DNA of 64,000 nt from Bacteroides stercorirosoris (GTDB taxonomy: Bacteria > Bacteroidota > Bacteroidia > Bacteroidales > Bacteroidaceae), in NCBI RefSeq assembly GCF_900142015.1, contig NZ_FQZN01000010.1:109380-173379 (forward strand), read 5' to 3'. The notes under the pieces are model-generated. The model was not told the origin of the DNA and did not search any database. It worked only from the letters and a program-made list of their open reading frames with translations. Numbering within the stretch: the stretch's first letter is position 1; the number at the start of each line of letters is the position of its first letter. The position numbers and the translations under genes were made by a program. Positions 36,874 to 45,635 of this stretch are shown here, in pieces.

Positions 36874-37959
36874 ATGGCAGAAGAAGTTGTATTAATGAAA
36901 GGAAACGAAGCCATCGCCCATGCAGCTATCCGTTGCGGAGCGGACGGGTACTTCGGTTATCCTATTACTCCGCAATCGGAAGTATTGGAAACTCTTGCCG
37001 AACTGAAACCCTGGGAAACTACCGGCATGGTGGTGTTACAGGCAGAAAGTGAAGTGGCAGCTATTAATATGGTGTACGGCGGTGCCGGAAGTGGAAAAAT
37101 GGTATTGACGTCATCTTCCAGCCCCGGTGTCAGTTTGAAGCAAGAAGGTATCTCTTATCTGGCAGGTGCCGAATTGCCCTGTCTGGTTGTAAACGTGATG
37201 CGTGGCGGTCCCGGATTGGGAACTATCCAGCCAAGTCAGGCGGACTACTTCCAGACCGTAAAAGGTGGAGGACACGGTGACTACCGTTTGATTACGCTCG
37301 CTCCCGCTTCCGTACAGGAAATGGCAGATTTCGTAGGACTGGCTTTCGACCTTGCCTTCAAATATCGCAACCCGGCTATCATTCTTGCCGACGGTGTTAT
37401 CGGCCAGATGATGGAAAAGGTGGTATTGCCCCCGCAAAAGCCGCGCCGCACTGATGCAGAAGTTATCGAGCAATGCCCGTGGGCTACTACCGGCAAGGCT
37501 AACGGTCGCAAACCCAACATCATTACTTCTCTGGAACTGAAACCGGAAGAAATGGAAAAGAACAATATCCGTTTCCAGGCCAAGTACAAACTGATAGAAG
37601 AAAACGAAGTACGCTTCGAAGAAATCGATTGTGAAGATGCCGATTATCTGATTATCGCATTTGGTTCTATGGCCCGCATCGGACAAAAAGCAATGGAACT
37701 TGCACGCGAAGAAGGTATCAAAGTCGGTATATTGCGCCCCATTACTCTTTGGCCATTCCCCACAAAAGCCATCGCATCTTATGCCGAAAAGGTAAAAGGT
37801 ATGCTGGTCACCGAGTTGAATGCCGGACAGATGGTTGAAGATGTACGCCTCGCTGTGAATGGTAAAGTGCAAGTAGAGCACTTCGGACGCCTTGGCGGAA
37901 TCGTACCTGATCCGGAAGAAATTGTAAGTGCGTTGAAAGAAAAAGTAATAAAGAAATGA
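36874..37959 (+). CDS. vorB: 2-oxoacid:ferredoxin oxidoreductase, alpha subunit (VorB-type)
   Basis: 361 residues. N-terminal pyrimidine-binding domain with GYPITPQSEVLE and SSSSPGVSLKQEGISYLAGAE segments typical of KorA/VorB; C-terminal transketolase-like domain (GSMARIGQKAMELAREEG, LRPITLWPFP). With beta, gamma and ferredoxin subunits it oxidatively decarboxylates a 2-oxoacid (2-oxoglutarate or branched-chain 2-oxoacids) to acyl-CoA, reducing ferredoxin, and may run in reverse. Substrate choice cannot be decided here. The stop overlaps the ATG of the next small gene (ATGA). Confidence 0.93.
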   Translation: MAEEVVLMKGNEAIAHAAIRCGADGYFGYPITPQSEVLETLAELKPWETTGMVVLQAESEVAAINMVYGGAGSGKMVLTSSSSPGVSLKQEGISYLAGAELPCLVVNVMRGGPGLGTIQPSQADYFQTVKGGGHGDYRLITLAPASVQEMADFVGLAFDLAFKYRNPAIILADGVIGQMMEKVVLPPQKPRRTDAEVIEQCPWATTGKANGRKPNIITSLELKPEEMEKNNIRFQAKYKLIEENEVRFEEIDCEDADYLIIAFGSMARIGQKAMELAREEGIKVGILRPITLWPFPTKAIASYAEKVKGMLVTELNAGQMVEDVRLAVNGKVQVEHFGRLGGIVPDPEEIVSALKEKVIKK

Positions 37960-38129
37960 ACCCTGATAAAATAAGAAGCGTATTGAATATACTCTTCATG
38001 ATACTCGCTTTGGCAGCTATCATCGTATATTTTGTTGCAAAGGATGATTTCAAACTATTCATCTATGTTTGCGGCGCAGCAATATTCGTTAAGCTGATGG
38101 AGTTTTTTATACGGTTCACCAACAGGTGA
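37956..38129 (+). CDS. Small two-helix membrane protein inside the oxidoreductase operon
   Basis: 57 residues, starting at an ATG that overlaps the vorB stop (ATGA), which strongly suggests translational coupling. It is MNPDKIRSVLNIL followed by a hydrophobic helix (FMILALAAIIVYFV), a short AKDDFK turn and a second helix (LFIYVCGAAIFVKLMEFFI), ending RFTNR. Both ends are basic or polar. I do not recognise a named family. It could tether the oxidoreductase to the inner membrane. It lies between alpha and beta subunit genes on the same strand, so it is very probably real despite its length. Confidence 0.8.
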   Translation: MNPDKIRSVLNILFMILALAAIIVYFVAKDDFKLFIYVCGAAIFVKLMEFFIRFTNR

Positions 38130-38185
38130 CAAGGGAACAAGTTAACAAGATACAAGGGCCTCGTAAACTGAAGCCTTGTCAACTT
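38129..38185 (+). repeat. ACAAG short repeats and a hairpin between operon genes
   Basis: ACAAG occurs at 38129, 38137, 38145 and 38152 (steps 8, 8, 7). ACAAGG (38152-38157) pairs with CCTTGT (38174-38179), and AAGTT (38139-38143) with AACTT (38181-38185). No T-run follows before the beta-subunit ATG at 38200. Possibly an mRNA processing or stability structure that tunes subunit ratio. Confidence 0.5.
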
Positions 38186-38199
38186 AAAAAACAAAAGTT

Positions 38200-38961
38200 A
38201 TGACAAAAGAAGATATTATCAAGCCTGAGAATCTGGTTTATAAGAAACCGACTCTGATGAACGATAATCCCATGCACTACTGTCCGGGATGCAGCCACGG
38301 TGTGGTACACAAGCTGATAGCCGAAGTTATCGAAGAAATGGGCATGGAAGACAAAACAGTAGGTATCTCCCCGGTGGGATGTGCCGTGTTCATCTATAAC
38401 TATCTGGACATTGACTGGCAGGAAGCTGCACACGGACGTGCACCTGCACTTGCCACCGCTATCAAGCGCCTCTGGCCGGACCGCCTGGTATTCACTTATC
38501 AGGGCGACGGCGACTTGGCATGTATCGGTACTGCCGAGACTATCCATGCATTGAACCGCGGTGAGAACATCACTATCATCTTCATCAACAACGCCATTTA
38601 TGGTATGACAGGTGGACAGATGGCTCCTACTACGCTGGTTGGCATGAAAACCTCTACCAGTCCTTACGGACGTGATGTACATCTACATGGTTATCCGTTG
38701 AAGATGGCCGACATCGCCGCACAACTAGAAGGAACAGCTTACGTAACCCGCCAGAGTGTGCAGACCGTTGGTGCCATCCGCAAAGCTAAGAAAGCTATCC
38801 GCAAGGCATTTGAGAATTCTATGGCAGGCAAAGGTTCCAACCTGGTAGAAATCGTTTCTACCTGTAACTCCGGATGGAAGCAGACTCCTGCACAATCCAA
38901 CAAATGGATGGAAGAGCACATGTTCCCATTCTATCCGCTGGGTGACTTGAAAGATAAATAA
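38200..38961 (+). CDS. 2-oxoacid:ferredoxin oxidoreductase, beta subunit (TPP-binding)
   Basis: 253 residues. Thiamine-diphosphate domain: CPGCSHGVVHKL (cluster/TPP region), QGDGDLACIGTAE (GDG motif) and the closing NNAIYGMTGGQMAPTT. Catalytic partner of the alpha subunit at 36874. The gene is separated from alpha by the small membrane protein and a structured spacer. Confidence 0.94.
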   Translation: MTKEDIIKPENLVYKKPTLMNDNPMHYCPGCSHGVVHKLIAEVIEEMGMEDKTVGISPVGCAVFIYNYLDIDWQEAAHGRAPALATAIKRLWPDRLVFTYQGDGDLACIGTAETIHALNRGENITIIFINNAIYGMTGGQMAPTTLVGMKTSTSPYGRDVHLHGYPLKMADIAAQLEGTAYVTRQSVQTVGAIRKAKKAIRKAFENSMAGKGSNLVEIVSTCNSGWKQTPAQSNKWMEEHMFPFYPLGDLKDK

Positions 38962-38985
38962 TCACATGCTAAAAGACTAAGAACA

Positions 38986-39528
38986 ATGAAAGAAGAAATC
39001 ATTATAGCAGGCTTCGGCGGACAAGGTGTATTGTCCATGGGAAAGATTTTGGCATATTCGGGACTGATGGAAGACAAAGAGGTAAGCTGGATGCCCGCCT
39101 ACGGACCGGAACAACGCGGTGGTACGGCCAACGTAACGGTTATCGTGAGCGACGAGAAAATCTCCTCCCCTATCTTGAGCAAGTACGATGCTGCCATCAT
39201 CCTGAACCAACCTTCTTTGGAGAAATTCGAGAGTAAGGTTAAGTCAGGCGGTATCCTGATTTACGACGGATACGGCATCATCAATCCGCCTACCCGTAAG
39301 GATATCAAAGTGTATCGCATCGATGCAATGGATGCAGCCAATGAAATGAATAATGCCAAAGCATTTAACATGATTGTGCTGGGTGGATTGCTAAAACTGA
39401 AACCGATGGTTACGCTGGACAGTGTGCTCAGAGGATTGAAGAAGACATTGCCCGAACGCCATCATCACTTGATACCGATGAATGAAGAAGCAATTAAGAA
39501 AGGTATGGAATTGATTAAAGAGGTATAA
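38986..39528 (+). CDS. 2-oxoacid:ferredoxin oxidoreductase, gamma subunit
   Basis: 180 residues; starts IIIAGFGGQGVLSMGKILA, the family glycine-rich motif, and contains SWMPAYGPEQRGGTANVTV. This is the POR gamma-type subunit that completes the complex. Last gene of the operon, 24 bp after beta, followed by a strong bidirectional terminator. Confidence 0.95.
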   Translation: MKEEIIIAGFGGQGVLSMGKILAYSGLMEDKEVSWMPAYGPEQRGGTANVTVIVSDEKISSPILSKYDAAIILNQPSLEKFESKVKSGGILIYDGYGIINPPTRKDIKVYRIDAMDAANEMNNAKAFNMIVLGGLLKLKPMVTLDSVLRGLKKTLPERHHHLIPMNEEAIKKGMELIKEV

Positions 39529-39549
39529 TTCCATAAGCTCTTACAATAA

Positions 39550-39597
39550 AAAAGTTAAGCCCTTGCAGAAAGAAATTATTGCAAGGGCTTAACTTTT
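39550..39597. terminator. Bidirectional terminator between convergent genes
   Basis: AAAAGTTAAGCCCTTGC (39550-39566) pairs perfectly over 17 bp with 39581-39597, with A- and T-runs on the two sides. It ends both the oxidoreductase operon (plus) and the membrane-protein gene (minus). Confidence 0.92.
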
Positions 39598-39627
39598 ATA
39601 GACTATGCCATAATACATAAAAAAGAC

Positions 39628-40596
39628 TTATTTATAGGGACAACTTCCCGAATCGCGTGCTGTACACCTTGAATTAGTAATACTGCAGACACCCCGTCCG
39701 TTTATCACATCATCCGTCAGATTATCACAAGTCACTTTATACTTATCCTTGCCGCTGCCTGCATGCCCGGTAGCCATCAAAATGATATAAAGCACCAGAA
39801 GTGCCAATGCAACGAATATCAATATCCAAGTAATTGTAAACACAGCATAAGTTGTCAGAATCATATATCCCCATTGCCAGGTAATCTGCTTCCGGTCTTC
39901 CTTCGGCGTATTACGTATCTGATACCAGGCATAAAGAATGATTGCCAAAGCCGAGATGCCCACCAGCCAACCTATAAAAGTCTGACCACCGTCGCCAACC
40001 CACTGTGAGATGACAGCAACCACACCCAAAACCGCACCAACTATATAGTAGTTTTTCGATTCCGGCACTACTTCCACACCTGACAACTCGCGCAAACGAC
40101 CGGGAACAAAACCACTCCATTTGGTCAGTGAGAGGATAACTGCCACAAACGACACTACCACCATAAGCATAATTCCACCAAACAAGAAGGTAATATTCAT
40201 TATCACATCATAAATGATGCGCCACATATCGGCTTTCTTATCTGCAGAACGGCCATATTGCAAAAAGCGCTGCACAATACGCCACACCGGATAAGCCAAT
40301 GTTAACACTGCGAAAACAACGCCATACCATAACAGTTGTCCTTCTGTAGCACTTTCTCCCAATATCAGGATGGAAGTTAACATATAAACCAGAAACATCA
40401 CATATCCCAGCACCATTGTCAGAATCAGCGTGCGGAGGGTACGGAAACTGAATGAAGAAACAATTTCCGTTCCGGCTCTTTTATTAAACCAGCCTTTCAC
40501 TTTATCAAACTTAAAAAATACGACACACGAAAATATCAAGCCAAACAGACTCAAAAAAGGAACTACCAAGCCCAGAAACAGATATACGTTCTCCAT
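39628..40596 (-). CDS. Polytopic membrane protein with a cysteine-rich C-terminal tail, unknown function
   Basis: 322 residues with about seven hydrophobic helices (for example VYLFLGLVVPFLSLFGLIFS at the start and AVFTITWILIFVALALLVLYII near 265-290). The last 35 residues are polar with four cysteines (VTCDN, RGVCSI, SRCTARD, GSCPYK), possibly a metal or disulphide module. I do not recognise the family. It is convergent with the oxidoreductase operon and lies 62 bp after the LuxR gene stop on the same strand, so a link to that two-component system is possible but unproven. Confidence 0.75.
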   Translation of the reverse strand: MENVYLFLGLVVPFLSLFGLIFSCVVFFKFDKVKGWFNKRAGTEIVSSFSFRTLRTLILTMVLGYVMFLVYMLTSILILGESATEGQLLWYGVVFAVLTLAYPVWRIVQRFLQYGRSADKKADMWRIIYDVIMNITFLFGGIMLMVVVSFVAVILSLTKWSGFVPGRLRELSGVEVVPESKNYYIVGAVLGVVAVISQWVGDGGQTFIGWLVGISALAIILYAWYQIRNTPKEDRKQITWQWGYMILTTYAVFTITWILIFVALALLVLYIILMATGHAGSGKDKYKVTCDNLTDDVINGRGVCSITNSRCTARDSGSCPYK

Positions 40597-40658
40597 GATA
40601 CCAGATTAATTATAGTGATTAAATATGTTTTATTTCCGCTTAATTGAAAGATTCATTT

Positions 40659-41312
40659 TCAGCACTTCCGAATGGGAATAATTCCCTTGGAAACAGCCGT
40701 CATAATCAGATCTGCCGCATTGCGCGCGCCCAGCTTCTCCATTAAATGACGGCGGTGTGTATCCACCGTATTAGTGGAAACACAAAGTTCCTGCGCTATT
40801 TCCTGGGTACTTTTTCCTTCGGAGATATGTTTCAAGACATCCAACTCGCGCAACGTAAGTTCTTCTTTCCGCCCCTCTTCCGAACGTTTCATCTGATTGC
40901 GCACGTGTTCAGCATAGGTGCAATAATAAGTTTCCCCGTCCAGCACGCGCCGGATGGCCTCTGTTATTTTTGTAGCATCTACAGACTTGAAAAGAATGCC
41001 GTCGATATCACATTGCATCATGTTTTTTATAAACCAGATTTCCTCGTGCATCGTATTCACGATAATACGTGCTTTTGGAGCCTTTTTCCGGATATGAGTT
41101 ATAATGTCCAGTCCGGACATATCGGGCAACTCCATATCCAACAAAAAAAGGTCAAAACTCTGTGATGCGATAAGAAGCAAAGCCTCCTGCCCTGTTGAGG
41201 CAGTACATACAACTTTTATCTCCGGTAAAGAACATTCCACAATCCGCTTCAAACCCTGAAGCACCAAATCATGGTCGTCCACCAACAAAATGCGTATATC
41301 TTTTTCTCTCAT
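40659..41312 (-). CDS. NarL/LuxR-family response regulator
   Basis: 217 residues: receiver domain (about 5-125) with acid pocket Asp12/Asp13 and phospho-acceptor Asp59 in LLDMELPDMSG; C-terminal LuxR helix-turn-helix (about 148-210, LTLRELDVLKHISEGKSTQEIA...HRRHLMEKLG). It binds DNA when phosphorylated, probably by the TPR histidine kinase whose gene ends 97 bp upstream on the same strand. Target genes are unknown. AGTGATTT occurs twice, 33 bp apart, in its upstream region (41352, 41385). Confidence 0.94.
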   Translation of the reverse strand: MREKDIRILLVDDHDLVLQGLKRIVECSLPEIKVVCTASTGQEALLLIASQSFDLFLLDMELPDMSGLDIITHIRKKAPKARIIVNTMHEEIWFIKNMMQCDIDGILFKSVDATKITEAIRRVLDGETYYCTYAEHVRNQMKRSEEGRKEELTLRELDVLKHISEGKSTQEIAQELCVSTNTVDTHRRHLMEKLGARNAADLIMTAVSKGIIPIRKC

Positions 41313-41409
41313 TAACCTATTTTTGTATTCTACATTTATGTTGCAAAGAAAAGTGATTTATAAATATACGACATCATCAAAAATAGTGATTTTCGCTTGA
41401 AAAGTCAGT

Positions 41410-43323
41410 TTATTTTTCGGGAAACGGCAGGGGAACCGATAAGACAAATTCCTGCTCACCCGATTTACTGACTCCCATTGTCAAAGCCGCATTGATGCTC
41501 TTTGCACGTTCGCGAATTGTATTCAGACCTATTCCGCGCAAAGAAGCCGGAGTGTCAGTATATCCTTTGCCGTTATCGGTCAATTGCAACACCAACTGAG
41601 AAGGTTCCATAGAAAGTTTCAACTGTATATCCGTCGCTCCGGAGTGCTTCACTGAATTGGATAATAATTCCTGCACCACCCGATATATTTCATAAGCTAT
41701 CTGTTCGGGAACTTTCCTCCATTCAGCATCCGTATTCGCATTATGCATAGTGATATGCATGGCAGAAGGAATCGCCAGATGAGCCACATACGCTTCCAAG
41801 GCCTCGACGAGGGTAACATACTGAAACTTTGGAGGCATCAGTTCATGAGAAATGCAACGTACATCTCCCCGTACCTGTTCCAACAGCCCTAACAACTCCT
41901 GCTGTGTTTCCGGTGTGGACGGCATACACTGCATCTGCATCCCGATACCCAGCAAATCATTACACACACCATCATGCAACTCTTTCGCAAGTCTCGTCCG
42001 TTCCTTTTCCAATCCTTCAATATAACGTTGTGCCAACCTGTATTCCTGTTCTTTCTGCATACGCTTCCGGCGGAACATATAATAGAAGGCGAACAGAATA
42101 AACGCAAAAGCAAAAACGAGTGCCAGGATAGCCCAACGCATAGTCCGGGCTTCCTCTTCCAGACGCATTCCGTTCAAGCGGACTATTTCAAGTTCCTTTT
42201 CTTTGGTTTCGTATTTCACAGTCAATTCGGAAAGTTCTTTCTGGACCTGCTCGGTACGCAGACTGTCCGCTAATGCATAGGCGCGCTCATAATGTTTGGC
42301 CGCCTGAGAATAATCCTTCAGATCCTGATAGTTACGCGCCATTTCCAGATACAATTTGTCAACAGGAGAGGAAACATTTTCTCCCTGATAGTCCAGCAAG
42401 GACTTCTGAATTTCCAAACTTTCCCTGTAGCGTCCCATCTGAGCAAGCAGCAAAGACTGCATCTCCCGATACCCCAACACCTCGACAGAATTCGCAGGGA
42501 GTTCCAGCAGCACCTCCTCCGCTTCACGCATATAATAATTCACCGAGTCCCGCTGATTTATCTTATAAAACATCCGGAGCATCGTAACAATACCTTTCAG
42601 CGCATATTTAGGCATACGTTGTCTTCTGCCTTCTTCAAGCACCGCCCGAATCATAGCGATTCCCTCATCATATTTTCCCTGAAGAAACAAGATACTGCCA
42701 CAAGAATAATTGGCATATAGAATCATATCCATATCACCACTCTTGGCGGCAGCTTCCACCGCACGTTTTCCATAAACCAACCCCTCGTCCAGACGGGAAG
42801 TATTGGCATAGAGTATGGATATATTTCCCAGCAGGTTGGCTTTCTCATCCCAGTCGCCATCACGTCTGTCCAGCAACAGCAGAGCCTGATTGTAGCAAAT
42901 CAACGCAGAATCCGGCATCTCTTTCCGACGATAAATGATGCCTATGCTTGAAATGGAATTTGCCAGTGAAGCCGTATCTTTCAGCCGGGCACTCTCGTCG
43001 CGAGAAAACCGGTAGCGTTTCATCGCCTCATCCATGTCACCATGTGAAAAGTAGGTTTCAGCCAAATTTACCAACAGTCCCGTATAAAGAGGCGGCTGTT
43101 TGGTTTTGACGGCTTTCATCGACTTCTCAAACCAATATCGCGCAGTGTCCGACGAACGGTAAGCATAATATTCACCCAGCCGGCAATAGGCCAGTGCGAT
43201 GCTATCATCAACTCCGAGCTTTTCCGCACGTTCCGCGGCAGTTTTCAAACTCGTAAGTTCATCTTGAGCATAAAGAGAAGAAAAAAGTCCGGAAAGACAG
43301 AAAAAGAGTATCAGAGTCTTCAT
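41410..43323 (-). CDS. TPR-containing sensor histidine kinase (NarX/HisKA_3 type)
   Basis: 637 residues: signal peptide (about 1-19), periplasmic tetratricopeptide repeats (about 25-370), transmembrane helix (about 396-417, AILALVFAFAFILFAFYYMF), then HisKA_3 with phospho-His450 in KELHDGVCNDL and a HATPase domain (DNGKGY, GIGLNTIRERA). This class signals to LuxR-type regulators; the next gene on the strand is one. It is divergent from the porin operon. The stimulus is unknown; periplasmic TPRs suggest protein binding. Confidence 0.93.
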   Translation of the reverse strand: MKTLILFFCLSGLFSSLYAQDELTSLKTAAERAEKLGVDDSIALAYCRLGEYYAYRSSDTARYWFEKSMKAVKTKQPPLYTGLLVNLAETYFSHGDMDEAMKRYRFSRDESARLKDTASLANSISSIGIIYRRKEMPDSALICYNQALLLLDRRDGDWDEKANLLGNISILYANTSRLDEGLVYGKRAVEAAAKSGDMDMILYANYSCGSILFLQGKYDEGIAMIRAVLEEGRRQRMPKYALKGIVTMLRMFYKINQRDSVNYYMREAEEVLLELPANSVEVLGYREMQSLLLAQMGRYRESLEIQKSLLDYQGENVSSPVDKLYLEMARNYQDLKDYSQAAKHYERAYALADSLRTEQVQKELSELTVKYETKEKELEIVRLNGMRLEEEARTMRWAILALVFAFAFILFAFYYMFRRKRMQKEQEYRLAQRYIEGLEKERTRLAKELHDGVCNDLLGIGMQMQCMPSTPETQQELLGLLEQVRGDVRCISHELMPPKFQYVTLVEALEAYVAHLAIPSAMHITMHNANTDAEWRKVPEQIAYEIYRVVQELLSNSVKHSGATDIQLKLSMEPSQLVLQLTDNGKGYTDTPASLRGIGLNTIRERAKSINAALTMGVSKSGEQEFVLSVPLPFPEK

Positions 43324-43354
43324 ATTTATATTGGTTTATAAGATAGTGTGTTTG

Positions 43355-43362
43355 CAAAAATA
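43355..43362 (-). promoter_or_regulatory. -7 element of the TPR histidine kinase gene
   Basis: TATTTTTG on the minus strand, 32 bp before the kinase ATG; exact TAnnTTTG match. Confidence 0.6.
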
Positions 43363-43404
43363 GGCAAAAAAGGCTGAATTCCGCAAGCGAATAATTTTTT
43401 ATTG

Positions 43405-43412
43405 TATCTTTG
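43405..43412 (+). promoter_or_regulatory. -7 element almost touching the porin start codon
   Basis: TATCTTTG ends 9 bp before the porin ATG at 43422. With transcription starting about 6-8 bp after the -7 box the leader would be only a few bases, so this mRNA could be nearly leaderless. The TTG inside the box (43410) is in frame but is an unlikely start. Confidence 0.6.
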
Positions 43413-43421
43413 CGCCTAATT

Positions 43422-45623
43422 ATGAGACGCATTCTACTAACATACATACTTCTATCAGTATTGGGACTGCTGACAGCGCAGGCACAGCGTACGCTCAATA
43501 CCTTGGACAACCGTGACCAATATGGAAACCAGGTAGACCCATCCAGACAGCCAGACAGCCTGGATACCGGTACTGATGTACAAAGCATTCCGCCCAAACT
43601 CTATATGTGGAAATTAAGCGAAACACTGGGCAACCGCACAATCATACCCGCCGACACAGCCAACCTGAACTTTCAGAACACGAACCTGGTAGACGGTATG
43701 ACAGGACAATATAACTTTTTAGGCAACCTCGGTTCTCCCCGCCTCTCGCGTGTATTCTTTGACCGGGAAAGTGACGAACCGACCATCTTTATGGCACCAT
43801 TCTCCAGTTTCTTTGTCCGTCCCGACCAAATGCTTTTCACCAACAGTAACGTTCCTTATACAAATCTGACTTACTATAAAGCCGGTAACAAGATAAACGG
43901 TGAAGAACGGTTCAAGTCCTATTTTTCCGTCAATGTAAATAAGCGCCTGGCTTTCGGTTTTAAAATCGACTACCTGTACGGGCGCGGATATTATACCAAT
44001 CAATCTACCTCTTATTTCAACGCCGGCATATTCGGAAGCTATATCGGCGAACGTTATCAGTTACAAGCCGTGTATAACAACTTCTACTTGAAGATGAATG
44101 AAAATGGCGGTATAGCGGATGACGGTTATATCACCCGTCCCGATACGATGGCAGAAGGTAAGAAAGAGTATGAGTCCACCACTATCCCGGTGAAGATGGA
44201 GCAGGCTTCTAACCGTAACAAAGACTTTTACGTTTACCTTACGCAGCGTTACCGAATGGGCTTTACGCGAAAAGTACTGAAAGAGGAAGCCGCCAAAAAC
44301 AATGCCCAGCAAAGTTTTGCTTCCTCCAATACCACTACACCGATAAGGAAAACATCTGCTATTTCAGACAGTCTGGCAACAACCGGACTCCCGGCTGACA
44401 GTCTTTTGGCAGACAGTCTCATACAGGCAAACAGCATCCGCCTGGACAGTATTCATAACAGCACTTCCCTTCCGGAAGATACCAATTTCGTCGAAGAATT
44501 CGTTCCGGTCACAAGTTTCATCCACACCTTCAAGGTAGAACGGTCACGCCACCGTTTCCAGGCAGTGGAAGATCCGAACGAAAATGCCAACTATAACAAA
44601 TTCGGAGTCAGCCGCGACTCCACCACAGCATTCAGCGTGAAGAACGTATTCGGTATCGCATTGCTGGAAGGGTTCAATAAATATGCCAAAGCCGGACTGA
44701 CCGCCTACATATCGCATAAGTACAGCCGTTATGACCTGATGAATAAAGACTCCATAACGACAGACCGCTTCACCGAGCAGGAAATCTACGTTGGCGGTGA
44801 ACTTGCCAAACGCCAGGGTAAGACCCTGCACTATTCCGTAGACGGTGAAATAGGTATCATGGACAAAGCCCTGGGACAATTCAGTGTAAACGGAAATATG
44901 GATCTGAATTTCCGCCTTTGGAAAGATACGGTAAATTTCATTGTACGGGGATTTGTAAAGAACACATTACCTTCCTTCTATATGCGCCATTATCATTCCA
45001 ACCTGTTCATTTGGGATAATGATAATATGGAAAAAGAATTCCGTACCCGTGTGGAAGGTGAACTTAACATCAGCCGATGGGGTACCAACCTCCGTGCCGG
45101 TGTAGAAAACATTAAGAACTACACCTACTTTAATCAGAATGCCGTACCTACCCAGAATAGTGGAAACATACAAGTACTTTCCGCTACGCTGCAACAAAAC
45201 TTCCGCGCAGGCATTTTCCATTTGGACAATGAGATAGTCTGGCAAAAATCGAGCAACGAAACCGTTCTCCCTCTGCCCCAAATCTCATTATATTCCAATC
45301 TCTACATACTGACCACAATGGCGAAGAAAGTACTAACCGTACAACTGGGTGCCGACGTGCGTTATTTCACTAAATATCACGCCCCGGCCTATACCCCTGC
45401 CATCCAGCAGTTCCATCTGCAACCGAACGATGACCAGGTAGAGATCGGCGGTTATCCGATAGTCAATATCTATGCCAACATACACCTGAAACGTACACGT
45501 CTCTTTGCCATGTACTCTCACGTGAACCAGGGTATGGGTACACGTAATTCTTTCCTCGTACCGCACTACCCCATCAACCCGAGTCTTCTCAGACTGGGTG
45601 TTTCATGGAATTTCTATGATTAA
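43422..45623 (+). CDS. Putative outer-membrane porin (Porin_10-like)
   Basis: 733 residues from the ATG at 43422 (a TTG at 43410 lies inside the -7 box). Signal peptide ends near LTAQAQ. A Ser/Asp-rich low-complexity segment around ADSLLADSLIQANSIRLDS sits in the middle of a long beta-strand-rich barrel (many alternating aromatic strands, C-terminal LGVSWNFYD). It matches, from memory, the Bacteroidetes putative porin family (PF14121). It is 12 bp upstream of a solute-binding protein gene, so the two may act together in nutrient uptake or envelope function. Confidence 0.8.
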   Translation: MRRILLTYILLSVLGLLTAQAQRTLNTLDNRDQYGNQVDPSRQPDSLDTGTDVQSIPPKLYMWKLSETLGNRTIIPADTANLNFQNTNLVDGMTGQYNFLGNLGSPRLSRVFFDRESDEPTIFMAPFSSFFVRPDQMLFTNSNVPYTNLTYYKAGNKINGEERFKSYFSVNVNKRLAFGFKIDYLYGRGYYTNQSTSYFNAGIFGSYIGERYQLQAVYNNFYLKMNENGGIADDGYITRPDTMAEGKKEYESTTIPVKMEQASNRNKDFYVYLTQRYRMGFTRKVLKEEAAKNNAQQSFASSNTTTPIRKTSAISDSLATTGLPADSLLADSLIQANSIRLDSIHNSTSLPEDTNFVEEFVPVTSFIHTFKVERSRHRFQAVEDPNENANYNKFGVSRDSTTAFSVKNVFGIALLEGFNKYAKAGLTAYISHKYSRYDLMNKDSITTDRFTEQEIYVGGELAKRQGKTLHYSVDGEIGIMDKALGQFSVNGNMDLNFRLWKDTVNFIVRGFVKNTLPSFYMRHYHSNLFIWDNDNMEKEFRTRVEGELNISRWGTNLRAGVENIKNYTYFNQNAVPTQNSGNIQVLSATLQQNFRAGIFHLDNEIVWQKSSNETVLPLPQISLYSNLYILTTMAKKVLTVQLGADVRYFTKYHAPAYTPAIQQFHLQPNDDQVEIGGYPIVNIYANIHLKRTRLFAMYSHVNQGMGTRNSFLVPHYPINPSLLRLGVSWNFYD

Positions 45624-45635
45624 AGCCTTTTACGT

